Source of the DNA: Pseudomonas sp. 6D_7.1_Bac1
GTDB taxonomy: Bacteria; Pseudomonadota; Gammaproteobacteria; Pseudomonadales; Pseudomonadaceae
Assembly: GCF_025465945.1 (NCBI RefSeq)
Contig: NZ_JANLNW010000020.1
Coordinates: 1 to 64,000, forward strand
Length of the DNA: 64,000 nt
Reading direction: 5' to 3'
Within the stretch, counting starts at the first letter, position 1. Each line of letters starts with the position of its first letter. The notes below the pieces were generated by a model, which had not been told where the DNA came from, did not search any database, and saw only the letters and a program-made list of their open reading frames with translations. This document shows, one piece after another, positions 52,309 through 62,891 of this stretch. A program made the position numbers and the translations under genes.

Positions 52309-52935
52309 TCAGAAGAAAGAAAAGATCCCGACTTTTTCTTCTTCAGGCTTGTTGGCGAGTGGACATTCCGGGCGCTGACCGTAATCGGTCAGGGTGCAAG
52401 GTTTGACCTGACGCTTCTGCGCCAGGGAGATGCGCAGCATGTGGAATGGCTGATTGGCCGTACGTTCGACGATCCGCCCCTGTTCGTCGAGGATTTCCAC
52501 GGCCAGGTAATGGCTGCCGCGATCAATGTTGCTCAACGCGAACACTGGGCTGGGAGCGGGATCGGCGGTCGGTTGGCCGTCCAGCAGCAGCCGATAGCGA
52601 TGCCCACGTTGCAGGGGCGGTTCGTTGGTGACGCTGACGATCAGCTCGCCGGCGTTGCTGCGCACCGAGGCGTCAGGTTCCGGTACGAGCACGCGCAGCA
52701 TGTCGTAGCGAAACAGCGGTTTTTCCTCGGCTTTCTTCGTAGCCACTCGCTGCGCTGTGTTGGTGGGATTGGCCGACATACGATTCCCCGGCGTTATCGG
52801 CACTTGCTTGGCGTTGCCGGAGCGCGGTTGATCGGTGAACACCCGAGTGCCTTGGGCATCGACGTAGGTGTAGACCTCGGCCAACGCTGGCAGGGCGAAC
52901 AGCCACAGACACACGACGCCTACCCAGCGCCTCAT
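52309..52935 (-). CDS. DUF4124 domain-containing protein, copy 1
   Basis: The 208-residue protein has a signal peptide (RWVGVVCLWLFALPALA) and then the DUF4124 start EVYTYVDAQGTRVFTDQPRSG. A long central region of unknown structure carries RYRLLLDGQPT and SNIDRGSHYLAVEILDEQGR, as in a beta-sandwich. It is probably periplasmic. Its start overlaps the stop of the copy-2 gene upstream by four bases, and both share the DUF4124 start and the LLLDGQP...NIDRG motif. Function is unknown. Confidence 0.85.
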   Translation of the reverse strand: MRRWVGVVCLWLFALPALAEVYTYVDAQGTRVFTDQPRSGNAKQVPITPGNRMSANPTNTAQRVATKKAEEKPLFRYDMLRVLVPEPDASVRSNAGELIVSVTNEPPLQRGHRYRLLLDGQPTADPAPSPVFALSNIDRGSHYLAVEILDEQGRIVERTANQPFHMLRISLAQKRQVKPCTLTDYGQRPECPLANKPEEEKVGIFSFF

Positions 52936-53438
52936 GGGGTATGGACCCGCTGCACGGTGAAGGTGACGGTCGGGCTCTGCTGCACCACGTTTTGTCCGGC
53001 GAGCACCTGCACGGCGAGGCTGTGTTTACCGCGATCGATGTTCACCAATTGCAGGTGCGGCACGTTGCTCGGCTGGCCATACGGTTGACCGTCCAGCAGT
53101 AATCGAAACTGATGCGGCCCTTGCAGGCGTGGCTGAATCTGCACGCCAACGGTGAAGGTGCCGTTGTTGGCGCGCAGGGCCTCTTCGTTGGGCAGGCCGG
53201 TCAGTTCCAGCACCGAATAGGCGGAATTTTTGTCAGCGCGCGGGGCCGGTCGCTCGGGTGCTATCGGCGGTTGGCGTTCGACGCTGTTGAGTGGCGGCAA
53301 CTCGACGGCCTGGCTCTTCACGCCATCGGGCGGCTGATTGCTGTAGGCGGTGTTGCCGCTCGCGTCGGTGTACCTGTAGATCTGCGCGGCGGCGGGCAGG
53401 GCGATCAGCGCGAGCAGGTATAACAACGATGAGCGCAT
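52932..53438 (-). CDS. DUF4124 domain-containing protein, copy 2
   Basis: This 168-residue protein has a signal peptide (SSLLYLLALIALPAAA), a DUF4124 domain with QIYRYTDASGNTAYSNQPPDG, and a C-terminal LLLDGQPYGQP...LVNIDRGKHSLAVQVLAGQ. The same layout occurs in the gene downstream, so the pair arose by duplication. It is the upstream member, with a four-base overlap. Periplasmic location is inferred from the signal peptide. Confidence 0.85.
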   Translation of the reverse strand: MRSSLLYLLALIALPAAAQIYRYTDASGNTAYSNQPPDGVKSQAVELPPLNSVERQPPIAPERPAPRADKNSAYSVLELTGLPNEEALRANNGTFTVGVQIQPRLQGPHQFRLLLDGQPYGQPSNVPHLQLVNIDRGKHSLAVQVLAGQNVVQQSPTVTFTVQRVHTP

Positions 53439-53539
53439 TGCAGGCTTTCCATTGGCCGTGGGGCAGGTGTCCCGCCGTGTCCATTCATGGCGATCAGGCG
53501 CTGAGCATAGAGCACATCAGCGCGTGTCGGCAGGCAGGT

Positions 53540-54103
53540 TCAGCGGCTGGCGCCGCACAACTCTGCGGTCGCGCGTACCAGCGCAAGCTCACGCAACGGC
53601 ACTTGGGCGGCGGCTTTATTGGCCTTGGCCAGCCATAGCGGGCAGTGTGGGTCTTTACGATACGGGGTGAAATCGGCCAGTTGTTGCAGCAGGCGTTTTT
53701 GTAACAGATCGAGTTGCGGGCGGATCAGGCCATCGAGATCAGGGCGAGGGTCGTTGGGCGCTTTACCTTGTGCGTGCCAGTCGGACAAATGCGCGTACTG
53801 CACCAGTTTGTTGGCTTCAATCTGCGCCGAGAAGAACTGCTCGACGGCTTCATTGCTCAATTTATAGTAGGGTGCCTCGGCGATGGCTGCGGCAATGACT
53901 TCACGTTCCCGTTGGCGATCCTCGACAGGCTTGCCGCTGTCCCACTTGCTCAGTGCGACCTTGTCGGCAAGCGCCAGGCGCTCCTGGATGGTGCTGAGCA
54001 GCGGGTTTAGGGCGGCAGGCGCCGGGGCAGGGATCGGGGCGGCAGCGCAGGCTGTGTTGGCAAGCAGGGCACTGAACAGTGCAAGGCATAAACGTAGGCG
54101 CAT
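53540..54103 (-). CDS. Secreted chorismate mutase (AroQ-gamma type)
   Basis: The product has about 187 residues, with a signal peptide (RLCLALFSALLANTACAAA). The helical body of the periplasmic AroQ class has the ERLALADKVALSKWDSGKPVEDRQREREVI catalytic helix (Arg, Lys and Glu of the active site), then QFFSAQIEANKLVQY. Such enzymes turn chorismate to prephenate outside the cytosol; their role in Pseudomonas is not settled. A late PHCPLW / AELCG pair of Cys may form a disulfide. ATGs at 54103 and 54121 are both possible. Confidence 0.85.
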   Translation of the reverse strand: MRLRLCLALFSALLANTACAAAPIPAPAPAALNPLLSTIQERLALADKVALSKWDSGKPVEDRQREREVIAAAIAEAPYYKLSNEAVEQFFSAQIEANKLVQYAHLSDWHAQGKAPNDPRPDLDGLIRPQLDLLQKRLLQQLADFTPYRKDPHCPLWLAKANKAAAQVPLRELALVRATAELCGASR

Positions 54104-54175
54104 GGGGTGTCTCGTCTTCATTCCGTGGAGGGGCATGATGCCTATAACAGTAGGCCCGATGACAAGTGTTCGCCC

Positions 54176-54203
54176 ACAAAAAAGGCCTCCGAAGAGGCCT
54201 TTT
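54176..54203 (-). terminator. glnA terminator
   Basis: AAAAGGCCTC pairs with GAGGCCTTTT around a TTCG loop on the minus strand, and T residues follow. A second small stem lies at 54210-54228. Confidence 0.85.
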
Positions 54204-54235
54204 CACGTTACGCCGCGTACCGCGGCGTTTCTGGA

Positions 54236-55642
54236 TCAGCAGCTGTAGTACAGCTCGTATTCCAGCGGGTGTACGAAGGTACGGACCTTGATTTCTTCTT
54301 CGCTTTTCAGGGCGATGTAAGCGTCGATGAAGTCGTCGCTGAAAACGCCGCCTTTGGTCAGGAACGCACGACCTTTGTCCAGCTCTTCCAGGGCTTCTTT
54401 CAGGCTGCCGCACACTTGTGGGATCTCTTTCGCCTCTTCAGGCGGCAGGTCGTACAGGTTTTTGTCAGCGGCGTCGCCAGGGTGGATCTTGTTCTGGATG
54501 CCGTCCAGGCCAGCCATCAACAGTGCAGCGAAGCCCAGGTACGGGTTGGCTGCTGGATCCGGGAAGCGTGCTTCGATACGGCGAGCGCGAGGGCTGGACA
54601 CGTAAGGAATGCGGATCGAAGCGGAACGGTTGCGAGCCGAGTAGGCCAGCATGACCGGAGCTTCGAAACCTGGGACCAGACGCTTGTAGGAGTTGGTCGA
54701 CGGGTTGGTGAAGCCGTTCAGGGCCTTACCGTGCTTGATGATACCGCCGATGAAGTACAGGGCGGTGTCGGACAGGCCGGCATAACCTTCGCCCGCGAAG
54801 GTGTTCTTGCCATCTTTGGCGATGGACAGGTGAACGTGCATACCCGAACCGTTGTCGCCGTACAGTGGCTTAGGCATGAAGGTCGCGGTGCGACCGTAAG
54901 CGTCAGCAACGTTGTGTACGCAGTATTTCAGGGTCTGAACTTCGTCAGCCTTGGCTACCAGGGTGTTGAACTTGACGCCGATTTCGTTCTGGCCGGCAGT
55001 CGCCACTTCGTGGTGGTGAACTTCGATGACCAGGCCCATTTCTTCCATGGCGTTGCACATGGAGGTACGGATTTCGTGGTCGTGGTCGAATGGCGGAACC
55101 GGGAAGTAGCCGCCTTTGACGCCTGGACGGTGGCCTTTGTTGCCGCCTTCCACGTCCTGGTCGGACATCCACGAACCTTGTTCGGAGTAGATCTTGAACA
55201 TGGAGCCTGAGATGTCGGACTTGAACTTCACTTGGTCGAAGATGAAGAACTCAGGCTCTGGACCGACGAAAACGGTGTCGCCGATACCGGTGGACTTCAG
55301 ATATTCCTCGGCGCGCTTGGCAATGGCACGTGGGTCACGGTCATAACCCTGCATGGTCGAAGGCTCGATCACGTCGCAAACCAGGATCAGGGTCGGCTCT
55401 TCGGTGAACGGGTCGAGGACGGCAGTGGTGTCGTCCGGCATCAGGATCATGTCGGAGGCTTCGATGCCTTTCCAGCCAGCAATGGAGGAGCCGTCGAACA
55501 TTTTGCCTTCTTCGAAGAAGGCGTCATCCAGCGCATCGCGAGCCGGCATGGTCACGTGGTGCTGAGTGCCTTTGGTGTCCGTGAAGCGCAGATCAATCCA
55601 CTTGACGTCATGATCTTTGATGAGTTGAACCGACTTCGACAT
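54236..55642 (-). CDS. glnA: Glutamine synthetase GlnA
   Basis: This 468-residue enzyme joins ammonia to glutamate. The type I features are present: [17 protein letters not shown] near residue 50, the [13 protein letters not shown] segment, the ATP-binding [14 protein letters not shown], and the adenylylation Tyr near 398 in NLYDLPPEE. The ATG at 55640-55642 follows GGAGG (spacing seven). A sigma-54 promoter lies 99 bases upstream. The terminator follows directly. Confidence 0.97.
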   Translation of the reverse strand: MSKSVQLIKDHDVKWIDLRFTDTKGTQHHVTMPARDALDDAFFEEGKMFDGSSIAGWKGIEASDMILMPDDTTAVLDPFTEEPTLILVCDVIEPSTMQGYDRDPRAIAKRAEEYLKSTGIGDTVFVGPEPEFFIFDQVKFKSDISGSMFKIYSEQGSWMSDQDVEGGNKGHRPGVKGGYFPVPPFDHDHEIRTSMCNAMEEMGLVIEVHHHEVATAGQNEIGVKFNTLVAKADEVQTLKYCVHNVADAYGRTATFMPKPLYGDNGSGMHVHLSIAKDGKNTFAGEGYAGLSDTALYFIGGIIKHGKALNGFTNPSTNSYKRLVPGFEAPVMLAYSARNRSASIRIPYVSSPRARRIEARFPDPAANPYLGFAALLMAGLDGIQNKIHPGDAADKNLYDLPPEEAKEIPQVCGSLKEALEELDKGRAFLTKGGVFSDDFIDAYIALKSEEEIKVRTFVHPLEYELYYSC

Positions 55643-55740
55643 AGTGTCCTCCGGGTGGCTTCGGGCGGGTAGTGGAGTGCCCTTAGAATGTGGGTGATGC
55701 CGGCGCGAATACTCTGCCAAGGCAACCTGCCTCACAAGGG

Positions 55741-55756
55741 AGCAAATTGCATGCCA
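55741..55756 (-). promoter_or_regulatory. Sigma-54 promoter of glnA
   Basis: On the minus strand the sequence is TGGCATGCAATTTGCT, a very good -24/-12 match with the right spacing, about 100 bases before the ATG. NtrC half-sites (GGTGCA at 55871-55876 and TGCAC at 55889-55893) lie 115-140 bases farther upstream. Confidence 0.85.
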
Positions 55757-55972
55757 GTGCCCCGACTTGGGTTTTCTGCCCCAATATCACGCTTATAAAG
55801 GTGTAAACCGCTTTAAAGCGGAAAATCCCGCCCCTTAATGTAGCGCTCAATTCCACAAATGACCTGTTTTGGTGCATCGAAAACCTTCTGCACATTAACT
55901 GGTTAAACCTTGAACAATTTCCGCTATAATCCGCGCCCCCCTTTTTCGGCTGGCCCTGCGCGCGCTGTTTTC

Positions 55973-57427
55973 ATGAAACTAATCGTAAAAGTCTTCCCCG
56001 AGATCACCATCAAGAGCCGCCCGGTACGGATGCGTTTCATCCGTCAATTGGCCAAAAACATCCGTGCCGTGCTCCGCGATCTGGACCCGGCCGTGGTGGT
56101 GAACGGCGTGTGGGACAACCTCGAGCTGGAAACGCACGTCACTGACCCCAAAGCCTTGAAGGACATGACCGAGCGCCTGAGCTGCATGCCGGGTATCGCG
56201 CATTTCCTGCAGGTCGACGAGTACCTGTTGGGCGACTTCGACGACATCGTCGTCAAGTGCAAGCAGCACTTCGGTGATTCGCTGGCCGGGAAGATTTTTT
56301 CGGTGCGCTGCAAGCGTGCCGGCAAGCACGAATTCAGCTCGATGGACGTAGAGAAATACGTCGGCAGCCAGCTGCGTCGTCAGTGCGGCGCCGCCGGTAT
56401 TTCGCTCAAAAACCCGGAAATCGAAGTTCGCATCGAAATTCGCGACCAACGGTTGTTTGTGATCCACAGCCAGCACAACAGCATCGGCGGCTACCCCTTG
56501 GGCGCGCTGGAACAGACCCTGGTGCTGATGTCCGGCGGTTTCGATTCCACCGTCGCGGCTTACCAGATCATGCGCCGCGGGCTGATGGCCCACTTCTGCT
56601 TCTTCAATCTCGGCGGGCGTGCCCACGAATTGGGCGTGATGGAAGTTGCGCATTTCATCTGGAAGAAGTACGGCAGCTCCCAACGCGTGTTATTTGTCAG
56701 TGTGCCGTTCGAGGAAGTGCTGGGAGAAATTCTCGGCAAAGTCGATAACAGTCATATGGGCGTAGTATTGAAGCGTATGATGTTGCGCGCTGCGTCCCGG
56801 ATCGCTGATCGGCTGGACATCGAGGCGCTGGTCACCGGCGAAGCGATTTCCCAGGTTTCCAGCCAGACACTGCCGAACCTGTCCGTGATCGACTGCGTGA
56901 CCGACAAGCTGGTATTGCGCCCACTGATCGCCAGTCACAAGCAGGACATCATCGACCTGGCCAACGAAATCGGCACCGCCGATTTCGCCAAGCACATGCC
57001 GGAATACTGCGGGGTCATTTCGGTGAACCCCAAGACCCACGCCAAGCGTCCGCGCGTGGAGCATGAAGAGAAAGAATTCGATATGGCGGTGCTCGAGCGT
57101 GCGCTCGAGAACGCCAAACTGGTGCCGATCGATCGCGTGATCGACGAATTGGGCCAGGACTTGCAGATTGAAGAAGTCAGCGAAGCGCTGGCCGGTCAGA
57201 TCGTCATCGACATCCGCCACCCGGATGCCGCTGAGGACGACCCGCTGACACTGGCTGGCATCGAGGTACAAACGATGCCGTTTTATGCTCTGAACGCTCG
57301 TTTCAAGGAACTGGACCCTACTCGCCAGTACCTGTTGTATTGCGACAAAGGCGTGATGAGTCGCCTGCATGCCCACCATTTGCTCAGTGAGGGGCATGCC
57401 AATGTGCGCGTTTATCGACCGAGCTAA
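55973..57427 (+). CDS. thiI: tRNA 4-thiouridylation / thiamine sulfurtransferase ThiI
   Basis: The 484-residue protein has a ferredoxin-like/THUMP N-part (about 1-165), a PP-loop ATP pyrophosphatase with [16 protein letters not shown] (about 180-195), an inner Cys in PEYCGVIS (near 345), and a C-terminal rhodanese domain with Cys in LYCDKGVMS (near 457). It adds sulfur to uridine 8 of tRNA and works in thiazole synthesis. The rhodanese extension marks the long form. Divergent from glnA. Confidence 0.95.
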   Translation: MKLIVKVFPEITIKSRPVRMRFIRQLAKNIRAVLRDLDPAVVVNGVWDNLELETHVTDPKALKDMTERLSCMPGIAHFLQVDEYLLGDFDDIVVKCKQHFGDSLAGKIFSVRCKRAGKHEFSSMDVEKYVGSQLRRQCGAAGISLKNPEIEVRIEIRDQRLFVIHSQHNSIGGYPLGALEQTLVLMSGGFDSTVAAYQIMRRGLMAHFCFFNLGGRAHELGVMEVAHFIWKKYGSSQRVLFVSVPFEEVLGEILGKVDNSHMGVVLKRMMLRAASRIADRLDIEALVTGEAISQVSSQTLPNLSVIDCVTDKLVLRPLIASHKQDIIDLANEIGTADFAKHMPEYCGVISVNPKTHAKRPRVEHEEKEFDMAVLERALENAKLVPIDRVIDELGQDLQIEEVSEALAGQIVIDIRHPDAAEDDPLTLAGIEVQTMPFYALNARFKELDPTRQYLLYCDKGVMSRLHAHHLLSEGHANVRVYRPS

Positions 57428-57566
57428 GTGCCCGGGGCTGTTTGCCTGTGGCTTGCGTCACCGGCCCCCCGACGCCGCCGTCAAGCTGTAACGGCAAAGC
57501 CTGACTCTACTGTAAATCGCTGCCAAGACTTGTCAGCACACCGAATCCTCTGATCGAGATACACAA

Positions 57567-59387
57567 GTGATCGAAAATCTACGCAACATCGCCATCATTG
57601 CTCACGTTGACCATGGTAAGACCACCCTGGTAGACAAACTCTTGCGTCAATCCGGCACCCTGGAGCGCAACGAGCTCAACGACGAGCGCGTGATGGACTC
57701 CAACGACCAGGAGAAAGAGCGCGGTATTACCATTCTGGCGAAAAACACCGCCATCAACTGGAACGGCTACCACATCAACATCGTGGACACCCCGGGCCAC
57801 GCCGACTTCGGCGGCGAAGTTGAACGCGTAATGTCGATGGTTGACTCCGTTCTGCTGCTGGTTGACGCTCAAGACGGCCCTATGCCGCAAACCCGTTTCG
57901 TGACCAAGAAGGCTTTCGAAGCCGGCCTGCGTCCAATCGTGGTCATCAACAAGGTTGACCGTCCAGGCGCGCGTCCGGACTGGGTTCTGGACCAGATCTT
58001 CGACCTGTTCGACAACCTGGGTGCTACCGAAGAACAGCTGGACTTCAAAGTCGTCTACGCCTCGGCCCTGAACGGCATTGCCGGTCTGGACCACACCGAA
58101 ATGGCTGACGACATGACCCCGCTGTACCAGTCGATCGTCGACAACGTACCTGCGCCGAAAGTCGACCGTGACGGTCCGTTCCAGATGCAAATCTCCGCTC
58201 TGGACTACAACAGCTTCCTGGGTGTTATCGGTGTTGGCCGTATCGCTCGTGGTCGCATCAAGCCGAACACTCCGGTTGTGGCTATCGACGCTGACGGCAA
58301 GAAGCGTAACGGTCGTATCCTGAAGCTGATGGGTCACCACGGTCTGCACCGCATCGACGTTGAAGAAGCAGCTGCCGGCGACATCGTCTGCATCAGCGGC
58401 TTCGACCAGCTGTTCATCTCCGACACTCTGTGCGACCCACTGAACGTCGAAGCGATGAAGCCGCTGACCGTTGACGAACCAACCGTTTCCATGACCTTCC
58501 AGGTAAACGACTCGCCTTTCTGCGGTAAAGAAGGCAAGTTCGTGACCAGCCGTAACATCAAGGAACGTCTGGACAAAGAGCTGCTGTACAACGTTGCACT
58601 GCGCGTTGAAGAAGGCGACTCGGCTGACAAGTTCAAGGTTTCCGGCCGTGGTGAGCTGCACCTCTCGGTACTGATCGAAACCATGCGTCGCGAAGGCTTC
58701 GAAATGGGCGTTGGTCGTCCGGAAGTGATCATCCGTATGGTTGACGGCGTCAAGCACGAACCGTACGAAAACGTGACCATCGACCTGCCGGAAGAATCCC
58801 AGGGCTCGATCATGGAACAGATCGGTATCCGTAAAGGCGACCTGACCAACATGGTTCCGGATGGCAAGGGCCGTGTGCGCCTTGAGTACAACATCCCGGC
58901 TCGTGGCCTGATCGGTTTCCGTAACGAGTTCCTGACCCTGACCTCCGGTGCAGGCATCCTGACCTCGATCTTCGACCGTTACGACGTGATGAAGTCCGGC
59001 GACATGTCCGGCCGTCAGAACGGCGTGCTGGTTTCGGTTGCTACCGGTAAGGCTCTGACTTACTCGCTGGAAACCCTGCAAGCTCGCGGCAAACTGTTCC
59101 TGGGTCACGGTGAAGACGTGTACGAAGGTCAAATCGTCGGCATCAACAGCCGCGACAACGACCTGGGCGTCAACCCAACCAAAGGCAAGAAGCTCGACAA
59201 CATGCGTGCTTCGGGTAAAGACGAAACCATCGCACTGGTTCCGCCTATCCGCTTCACCCTGGAGCAAGCTCTGGAGTTCGTACAAGAAGACGAACTGTGT
59301 GAAGTCACTCCTAAGTCCATCCGTCTTCGTAAGAAGATCCTGGGCGAAAGCGAGCGTACCCGCGCTGCCAAGAAAAGCGGCAACTGA
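57567..59387 (+). CDS. typA: Ribosome-associated GTPase TypA/BipA
   Basis: This 606-residue translation GTPase has [10 protein letters not shown] (G1), DTPGHADF (G3), NKVDRPGA (G4) and SALNGIAG (G5) in the first 180 residues. The beta-barrel domain and two domains of the EF-G type follow, ending in a C-terminal domain unique to BipA. It helps ribosome assembly and stress adaptation. The start is GTG at 57567, the usual position before the [16 protein letters not shown] stretch. A strong terminator follows. Confidence 0.96.
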   Translation: MIENLRNIAIIAHVDHGKTTLVDKLLRQSGTLERNELNDERVMDSNDQEKERGITILAKNTAINWNGYHINIVDTPGHADFGGEVERVMSMVDSVLLLVDAQDGPMPQTRFVTKKAFEAGLRPIVVINKVDRPGARPDWVLDQIFDLFDNLGATEEQLDFKVVYASALNGIAGLDHTEMADDMTPLYQSIVDNVPAPKVDRDGPFQMQISALDYNSFLGVIGVGRIARGRIKPNTPVVAIDADGKKRNGRILKLMGHHGLHRIDVEEAAAGDIVCISGFDQLFISDTLCDPLNVEAMKPLTVDEPTVSMTFQVNDSPFCGKEGKFVTSRNIKERLDKELLYNVALRVEEGDSADKFKVSGRGELHLSVLIETMRREGFEMGVGRPEVIIRMVDGVKHEPYENVTIDLPEESQGSIMEQIGIRKGDLTNMVPDGKGRVRLEYNIPARGLIGFRNEFLTLTSGAGILTSIFDRYDVMKSGDMSGRQNGVLVSVATGKALTYSLETLQARGKLFLGHGEDVYEGQIVGINSRDNDLGVNPTKGKKLDNMRASGKDETIALVPPIRFTLEQALEFVQEDELCEVTPKSIRLRKKILGESERTRAAKKSGN

Positions 59388-59407
59388 GTTTCGACTTAGT
59401 TAGCGCT

Positions 59408-59447
59408 TAAAAAAACGCCCCCGACCGCAAGGTCGGGGGCGTTTTTG
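59408..59447 (+). terminator. typA terminator
   Basis: The stem AAAAACGCCCCCGACC pairs with GGTCGGGGGCGTTTTT around GCAA. Good T-run after it. Confidence 0.9.
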
Positions 59448-59483
59448 TTTGTCTGGGGTTTGTGCGGTGTTTGTTCTGGCCCC

Positions 59484-59574
59484 ATCGCGAGCAGGCTCGC
59501 TCCCACAGTGATTTGTGGTGTTTGCAAAATCTGCGTTCAGCCCTGAACCTTGTGGGAGCGAGCCTGCTCGCGAT
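59484..59574. repeat. Paired REP (REPIN) 4
   Basis: Inverted copies of the GAGCAGGCTCGCTCCCACA type stand between typA and the YkgJ-like gene. The second copy reads TGTGGGAGCGAGCCTGCTCGC. Confidence 0.88.
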
Positions 59575-59603
59575 GAGGCCCTGTCAGACAGCGAGATTCT
59601 TGA

Positions 59604-60041
59604 TCAGAACTTGTCCAGCGTTCGCGGATTGGTCTCGCGCACGACTTCTTTAGGTTTGTACGCGCAATACCCCGGCCGCGGGCCGATCTTGGGGTGGTTG
59701 CGGCAAGTATCCGGGCGCTTTTCATAAATAGTGCACAAACGGCTCTTACGATCCAGATACAGGCAATCGTTGTTGCTCATGCGCTGGAGTGTGAAGATTT
59801 CCGACTTCTGGTTGTAGCGCTCGACGATCCCTTCCTTTTGCAGGCGCTTGGCGATGTTCTTTGGTGGTTCGCCGAGTTCGAATTCGTCGACGATGCCGAT
59901 GCGGATCAGATCCTTGATCTTCACCTCGACCGGCAGCGTGCAGCAGCTGGACACGCATGAGCCGCACATCGGGGCAGAGTACTTGGCCCAGGTATCGAGG
60001 CGGTCGATCTCCGCGGCGGCGATCAGGTTCGGCTTCATCAT
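59604..60041 (-). CDS. YkgJ family cysteine cluster protein
   Basis: The 145-residue protein has eight or more Cys. CGSCVSSCCTLP (about 26-37) is the first group, CLYLDRKSRLCTIYEKRPDTCRNHP the second, and a final Cys in PGYCAYKP. This layout matches the YkgJ (CxxCxxxCC) iron or zinc-cluster family. The metal and role are unknown, though Fe-S binding is often suggested. Two ATGs in a row (60036-60041) can start it. A 252-bp gap leads to the glycogen phosphorylase. Confidence 0.85.
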   Translation of the reverse strand: MMKPNLIAAAEIDRLDTWAKYSAPMCGSCVSSCCTLPVEVKIKDLIRIGIVDEFELGEPPKNIAKRLQKEGIVERYNQKSEIFTLQRMSNNDCLYLDRKSRLCTIYEKRPDTCRNHPKIGPRPGYCAYKPKEVVRETNPRTLDKF

Positions 60042-60293
60042 GTGGAATTACCAGCGTGCATCAGGGCGCGCGATCATACCGGGACTGGTGATTTTTTGAA
60101 CGACCATTTGCCGGTTTTTTATTGCAACGCTGCATTTTTTGAGCGATAGGCATGGCATCTGCATCTTTTCCAGGTGTATCGGCAAGGACAGAGGCTTGAT
60201 TCAGGCGATTGCAAAAAACGCCGAACCCCGGCCTTTGCCTCGTGTCAGACCGACTAGGCTCAGTCAATTCCATGCTCGCTCGAGGTCCTATCG

Positions 60294-62744
60294 ATGACTC
60301 AAGAACCACTTGTTCGCGAAGCTGAGGTGGCCGCATTTCGCGACGCCGTACTGACCAAGCTCACCTACGCCGTGGGCAAGGACCCGGATCACGCCTTTGA
60401 CCATGACTGGTTTGAAGCCATAGCCCTGGCGGCACGTGATCACATGGTCGAGCACTGGATGGACCACACGCGGCAGATCTACCGCAAAGGCCAGAAGCGC
60501 GTTTACTACCTCTCGCTGGAATTTCTCATCGGCCGCCTGCTCTACGACAGTCTGAGCAATCTCGGCCTGCTCGACGTGGCCCGCGAAGCGCTGACCGAGT
60601 TGGGTGTAGACCTCGAACGCATTCGCTTGCTGGAACCAGACGCCGCACTCGGCAACGGTGGCCTTGGTCGCCTGGCGGCGTGCTTCATGGAAAGCATGTC
60701 GACCCTCGGCATCGCCGGTCACGGCTACGGCATTCGTTATGAGCACGGCTTGTTTCGCCAGGCGATTGTCGATGGCTGGCAGCAGGAGCAGACCGAGCAC
60801 TGGCTGGATTTCGGCAACCCCTGGGAGTTCGAGCGCCCGGAAGTGATCTACCCGATCGGCTTCGGCGGTAGCGTCGAAACCGTGACCGATGACAGCGGCA
60901 AGAGCAAACAGGTCTGGTCGCCTTCGGAGACCGTTCGGGCGGTGGCCTATGACACGCCGGTGGTCGGCTGGCGCGGTGCTAGCGTTAACACCTTGCGCCT
61001 GTGGCGTGCGCGGGCCATGGAAGATTTGCACCTGGAGCGCTTCAACGCCGGTGACCACCTGGGCGCGGTGGCCGAAGTGGCCCGTGCGGAAAGCATCTCC
61101 CGCGTGCTCTACCCGGCCGACATCACCGAGGCCGGCCAGGAGTTGCGGCTACGCCAAGAGTATTTCTTCGTTGCTGCGTCCTTGCAGGATTTGCTGCGCC
61201 GCCACCGCAACATGCACACCTCGGTACTGACCCTGGGCGATCACGCAGCGATCCAGCTCAACGACACTCACCCCTCGATCGCCGTGGCCGAGTTGATGCG
61301 TCAACTGGTCGATGTGTACGACGTGGCGTGGGACGCGGCCTGGCAGATCACGGTCGATACGCTTTCCTACACCAATCACACGCTGTTGCCGGAAGCGCTG
61401 GAAACCTGGCCGGTGGGGCTGATGGAGCGGATGCTGCCGCGACACATGCAGATCATTTACCTGATCAACGCTCAGCACATCGATTCGCTGCGGGCCAAGG
61501 GTATTCACGACTTCGACGTACTGCGCGCGGTGTCGCTGATCGAAGAAGACAACGGTCGTCGGGTGCGCATGGGTAACCTGGCGTTTCTGGGTTCCCACAG
61601 CGTCAACGGCGTGTCTGGCTTGCACACTCAACTGATGCGCAGCACGGTGTTTTCCGAGCTGCACAAGTTGTACCCAGAGCGGATCAACAACAAGACCAAC
61701 GGCATCACCTTCCGCCGTTGGCTCTATCAGGCCAACCCGGAACTGACCTCGTTGATGGTCGATGCGCTGGGCCCGGACGTGTTGGATAACCCGGAGCAAC
61801 GGCTGATCGGCCTGGAGCCGTTTGCCGAGAAAGCGGCGTTCCGCAATAAGTTCGCCGAGCAACGCCTGCACAGTAAAAAGGCCTTGGCCTATCTGATTCA
61901 TGAGCGGCTGGGGATAGCGGTCAACCCGGCGGCGATGTTCGACGTGCAGGTCAAGCGGATTCACGAGTACAAACGCCAGTTGCTCAACCTGATGCACACC
62001 GTGGCGCTGTATCAGGCGATCCGTGCCGAGCCGGAAATCGATTGGGTGCCGCGGGTGAAGATCTTCGCCGGCAAGGCGGCGGCCAGTTATCACCAGGCCA
62101 AGCTGATCATCAAACTGACCAACGACATCGCCCGCACGGTTAACAACGACCCGACCGTGCGCGGTTTGTTGAAAGTGGTGTTCTTGCCCAACTACAACGT
62201 CAGCCTGGCGGAGAGCATCATTCCGGCGGCCGACCTGTCGGAGCAGATCTCCACCGCCGGTTTCGAAGCGTCGGGCACCAGCAACATGAAATTCGGTCTC
62301 AACGGCGCGCTGACCATTGGCACGCTGGACGGTGCCAACGTGGAAATGTGTGAGCGCATTGGTGCCGAGCATATGTTCATCTTCGGTCTGAGCGCCCAAC
62401 AGGTTGAGGCGCGCAAGCAGAATCATGAGTTCTACGCCGCGCCGGATATCGCCGCCTCTCGTCGACTGGGTGATGTGCTACAAGCGATTCGCGGCGGGGT
62501 GTTCTCACCGGATGAGCCGTCGCGTTATACCGGGATGATCGATTCGTTGATCGAATATGACCGGTTCCTGGTCTGCGCCGACTTCGATTCCTACTGGTAT
62601 GCCCAGGCACGGGTTGAAGAGCATTGGCACGACTCGAAGGAATGGTGGCGCTCGGCGGTACTCAACAGTGCGCGGATGGGCTGGTTCTCGTCCGACCGGA
62701 CCATTCGCGAGTACGCCACGGATATCTGGAAAGCGCTGGAGTAA
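60294..62744 (+). CDS. glgP: Glycogen/starch phosphorylase
   Basis: The 816-residue enzyme has the GT35 fold: ALGNGGLGRLAACFMES (about 120-135), AVAYDTPVVGWRGA, TNHTLLPEALETWP, DVQVKRIHEYKRQLLN, and the PLP-lysine segment ASGTSNMKFGLNGALTIGTLDGANVEM (about 660-685). It releases glucose-1-phosphate from glycogen or other alpha-glucans. MalP and GlgP are hard to tell apart by motif; the wide family name is safer. It stands alone, with no glg genes near. Confidence 0.92.
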   Translation: MTQEPLVREAEVAAFRDAVLTKLTYAVGKDPDHAFDHDWFEAIALAARDHMVEHWMDHTRQIYRKGQKRVYYLSLEFLIGRLLYDSLSNLGLLDVAREALTELGVDLERIRLLEPDAALGNGGLGRLAACFMESMSTLGIAGHGYGIRYEHGLFRQAIVDGWQQEQTEHWLDFGNPWEFERPEVIYPIGFGGSVETVTDDSGKSKQVWSPSETVRAVAYDTPVVGWRGASVNTLRLWRARAMEDLHLERFNAGDHLGAVAEVARAESISRVLYPADITEAGQELRLRQEYFFVAASLQDLLRRHRNMHTSVLTLGDHAAIQLNDTHPSIAVAELMRQLVDVYDVAWDAAWQITVDTLSYTNHTLLPEALETWPVGLMERMLPRHMQIIYLINAQHIDSLRAKGIHDFDVLRAVSLIEEDNGRRVRMGNLAFLGSHSVNGVSGLHTQLMRSTVFSELHKLYPERINNKTNGITFRRWLYQANPELTSLMVDALGPDVLDNPEQRLIGLEPFAEKAAFRNKFAEQRLHSKKALAYLIHERLGIAVNPAAMFDVQVKRIHEYKRQLLNLMHTVALYQAIRAEPEIDWVPRVKIFAGKAAASYHQAKLIIKLTNDIARTVNNDPTVRGLLKVVFLPNYNVSLAESIIPAADLSEQISTAGFEASGTSNMKFGLNGALTIGTLDGANVEMCERIGAEHMFIFGLSAQQVEARKQNHEFYAAPDIAASRRLGDVLQAIRGGVFSPDEPSRYTGMIDSLIEYDRFLVCADFDSYWYAQARVEEHWHDSKEWWRSAVLNSARMGWFSSDRTIREYATDIWKALE

Positions 62745-62891
62745 CTTTTAGCAATAATTGCGAGCAAGGCCCAACGGTTGTTGGGCCGGATCGATATACT
62801 AAGCAGCAGTTTTGCCGGATGTTTCAGTGTCAGCCAGAGTTTCTGACCTCTCCGGACTCGCCCGGCAATGGGCCGCTTAGGGATATTGACC

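Noticed and set aside
55925..55930. TATAAT upstream of thiI
   Set aside because: No -35 element with acceptable spacing; not enough to name a promoter.
57579..59285. Very long minus-strand frame (568 codons) opposite typA
   Set aside because: The composition (Val, Gln, His, Asp rich) is that of the antisense of a highly biased GC-rich gene, and typA itself has all GTPase motifs in the other strand.
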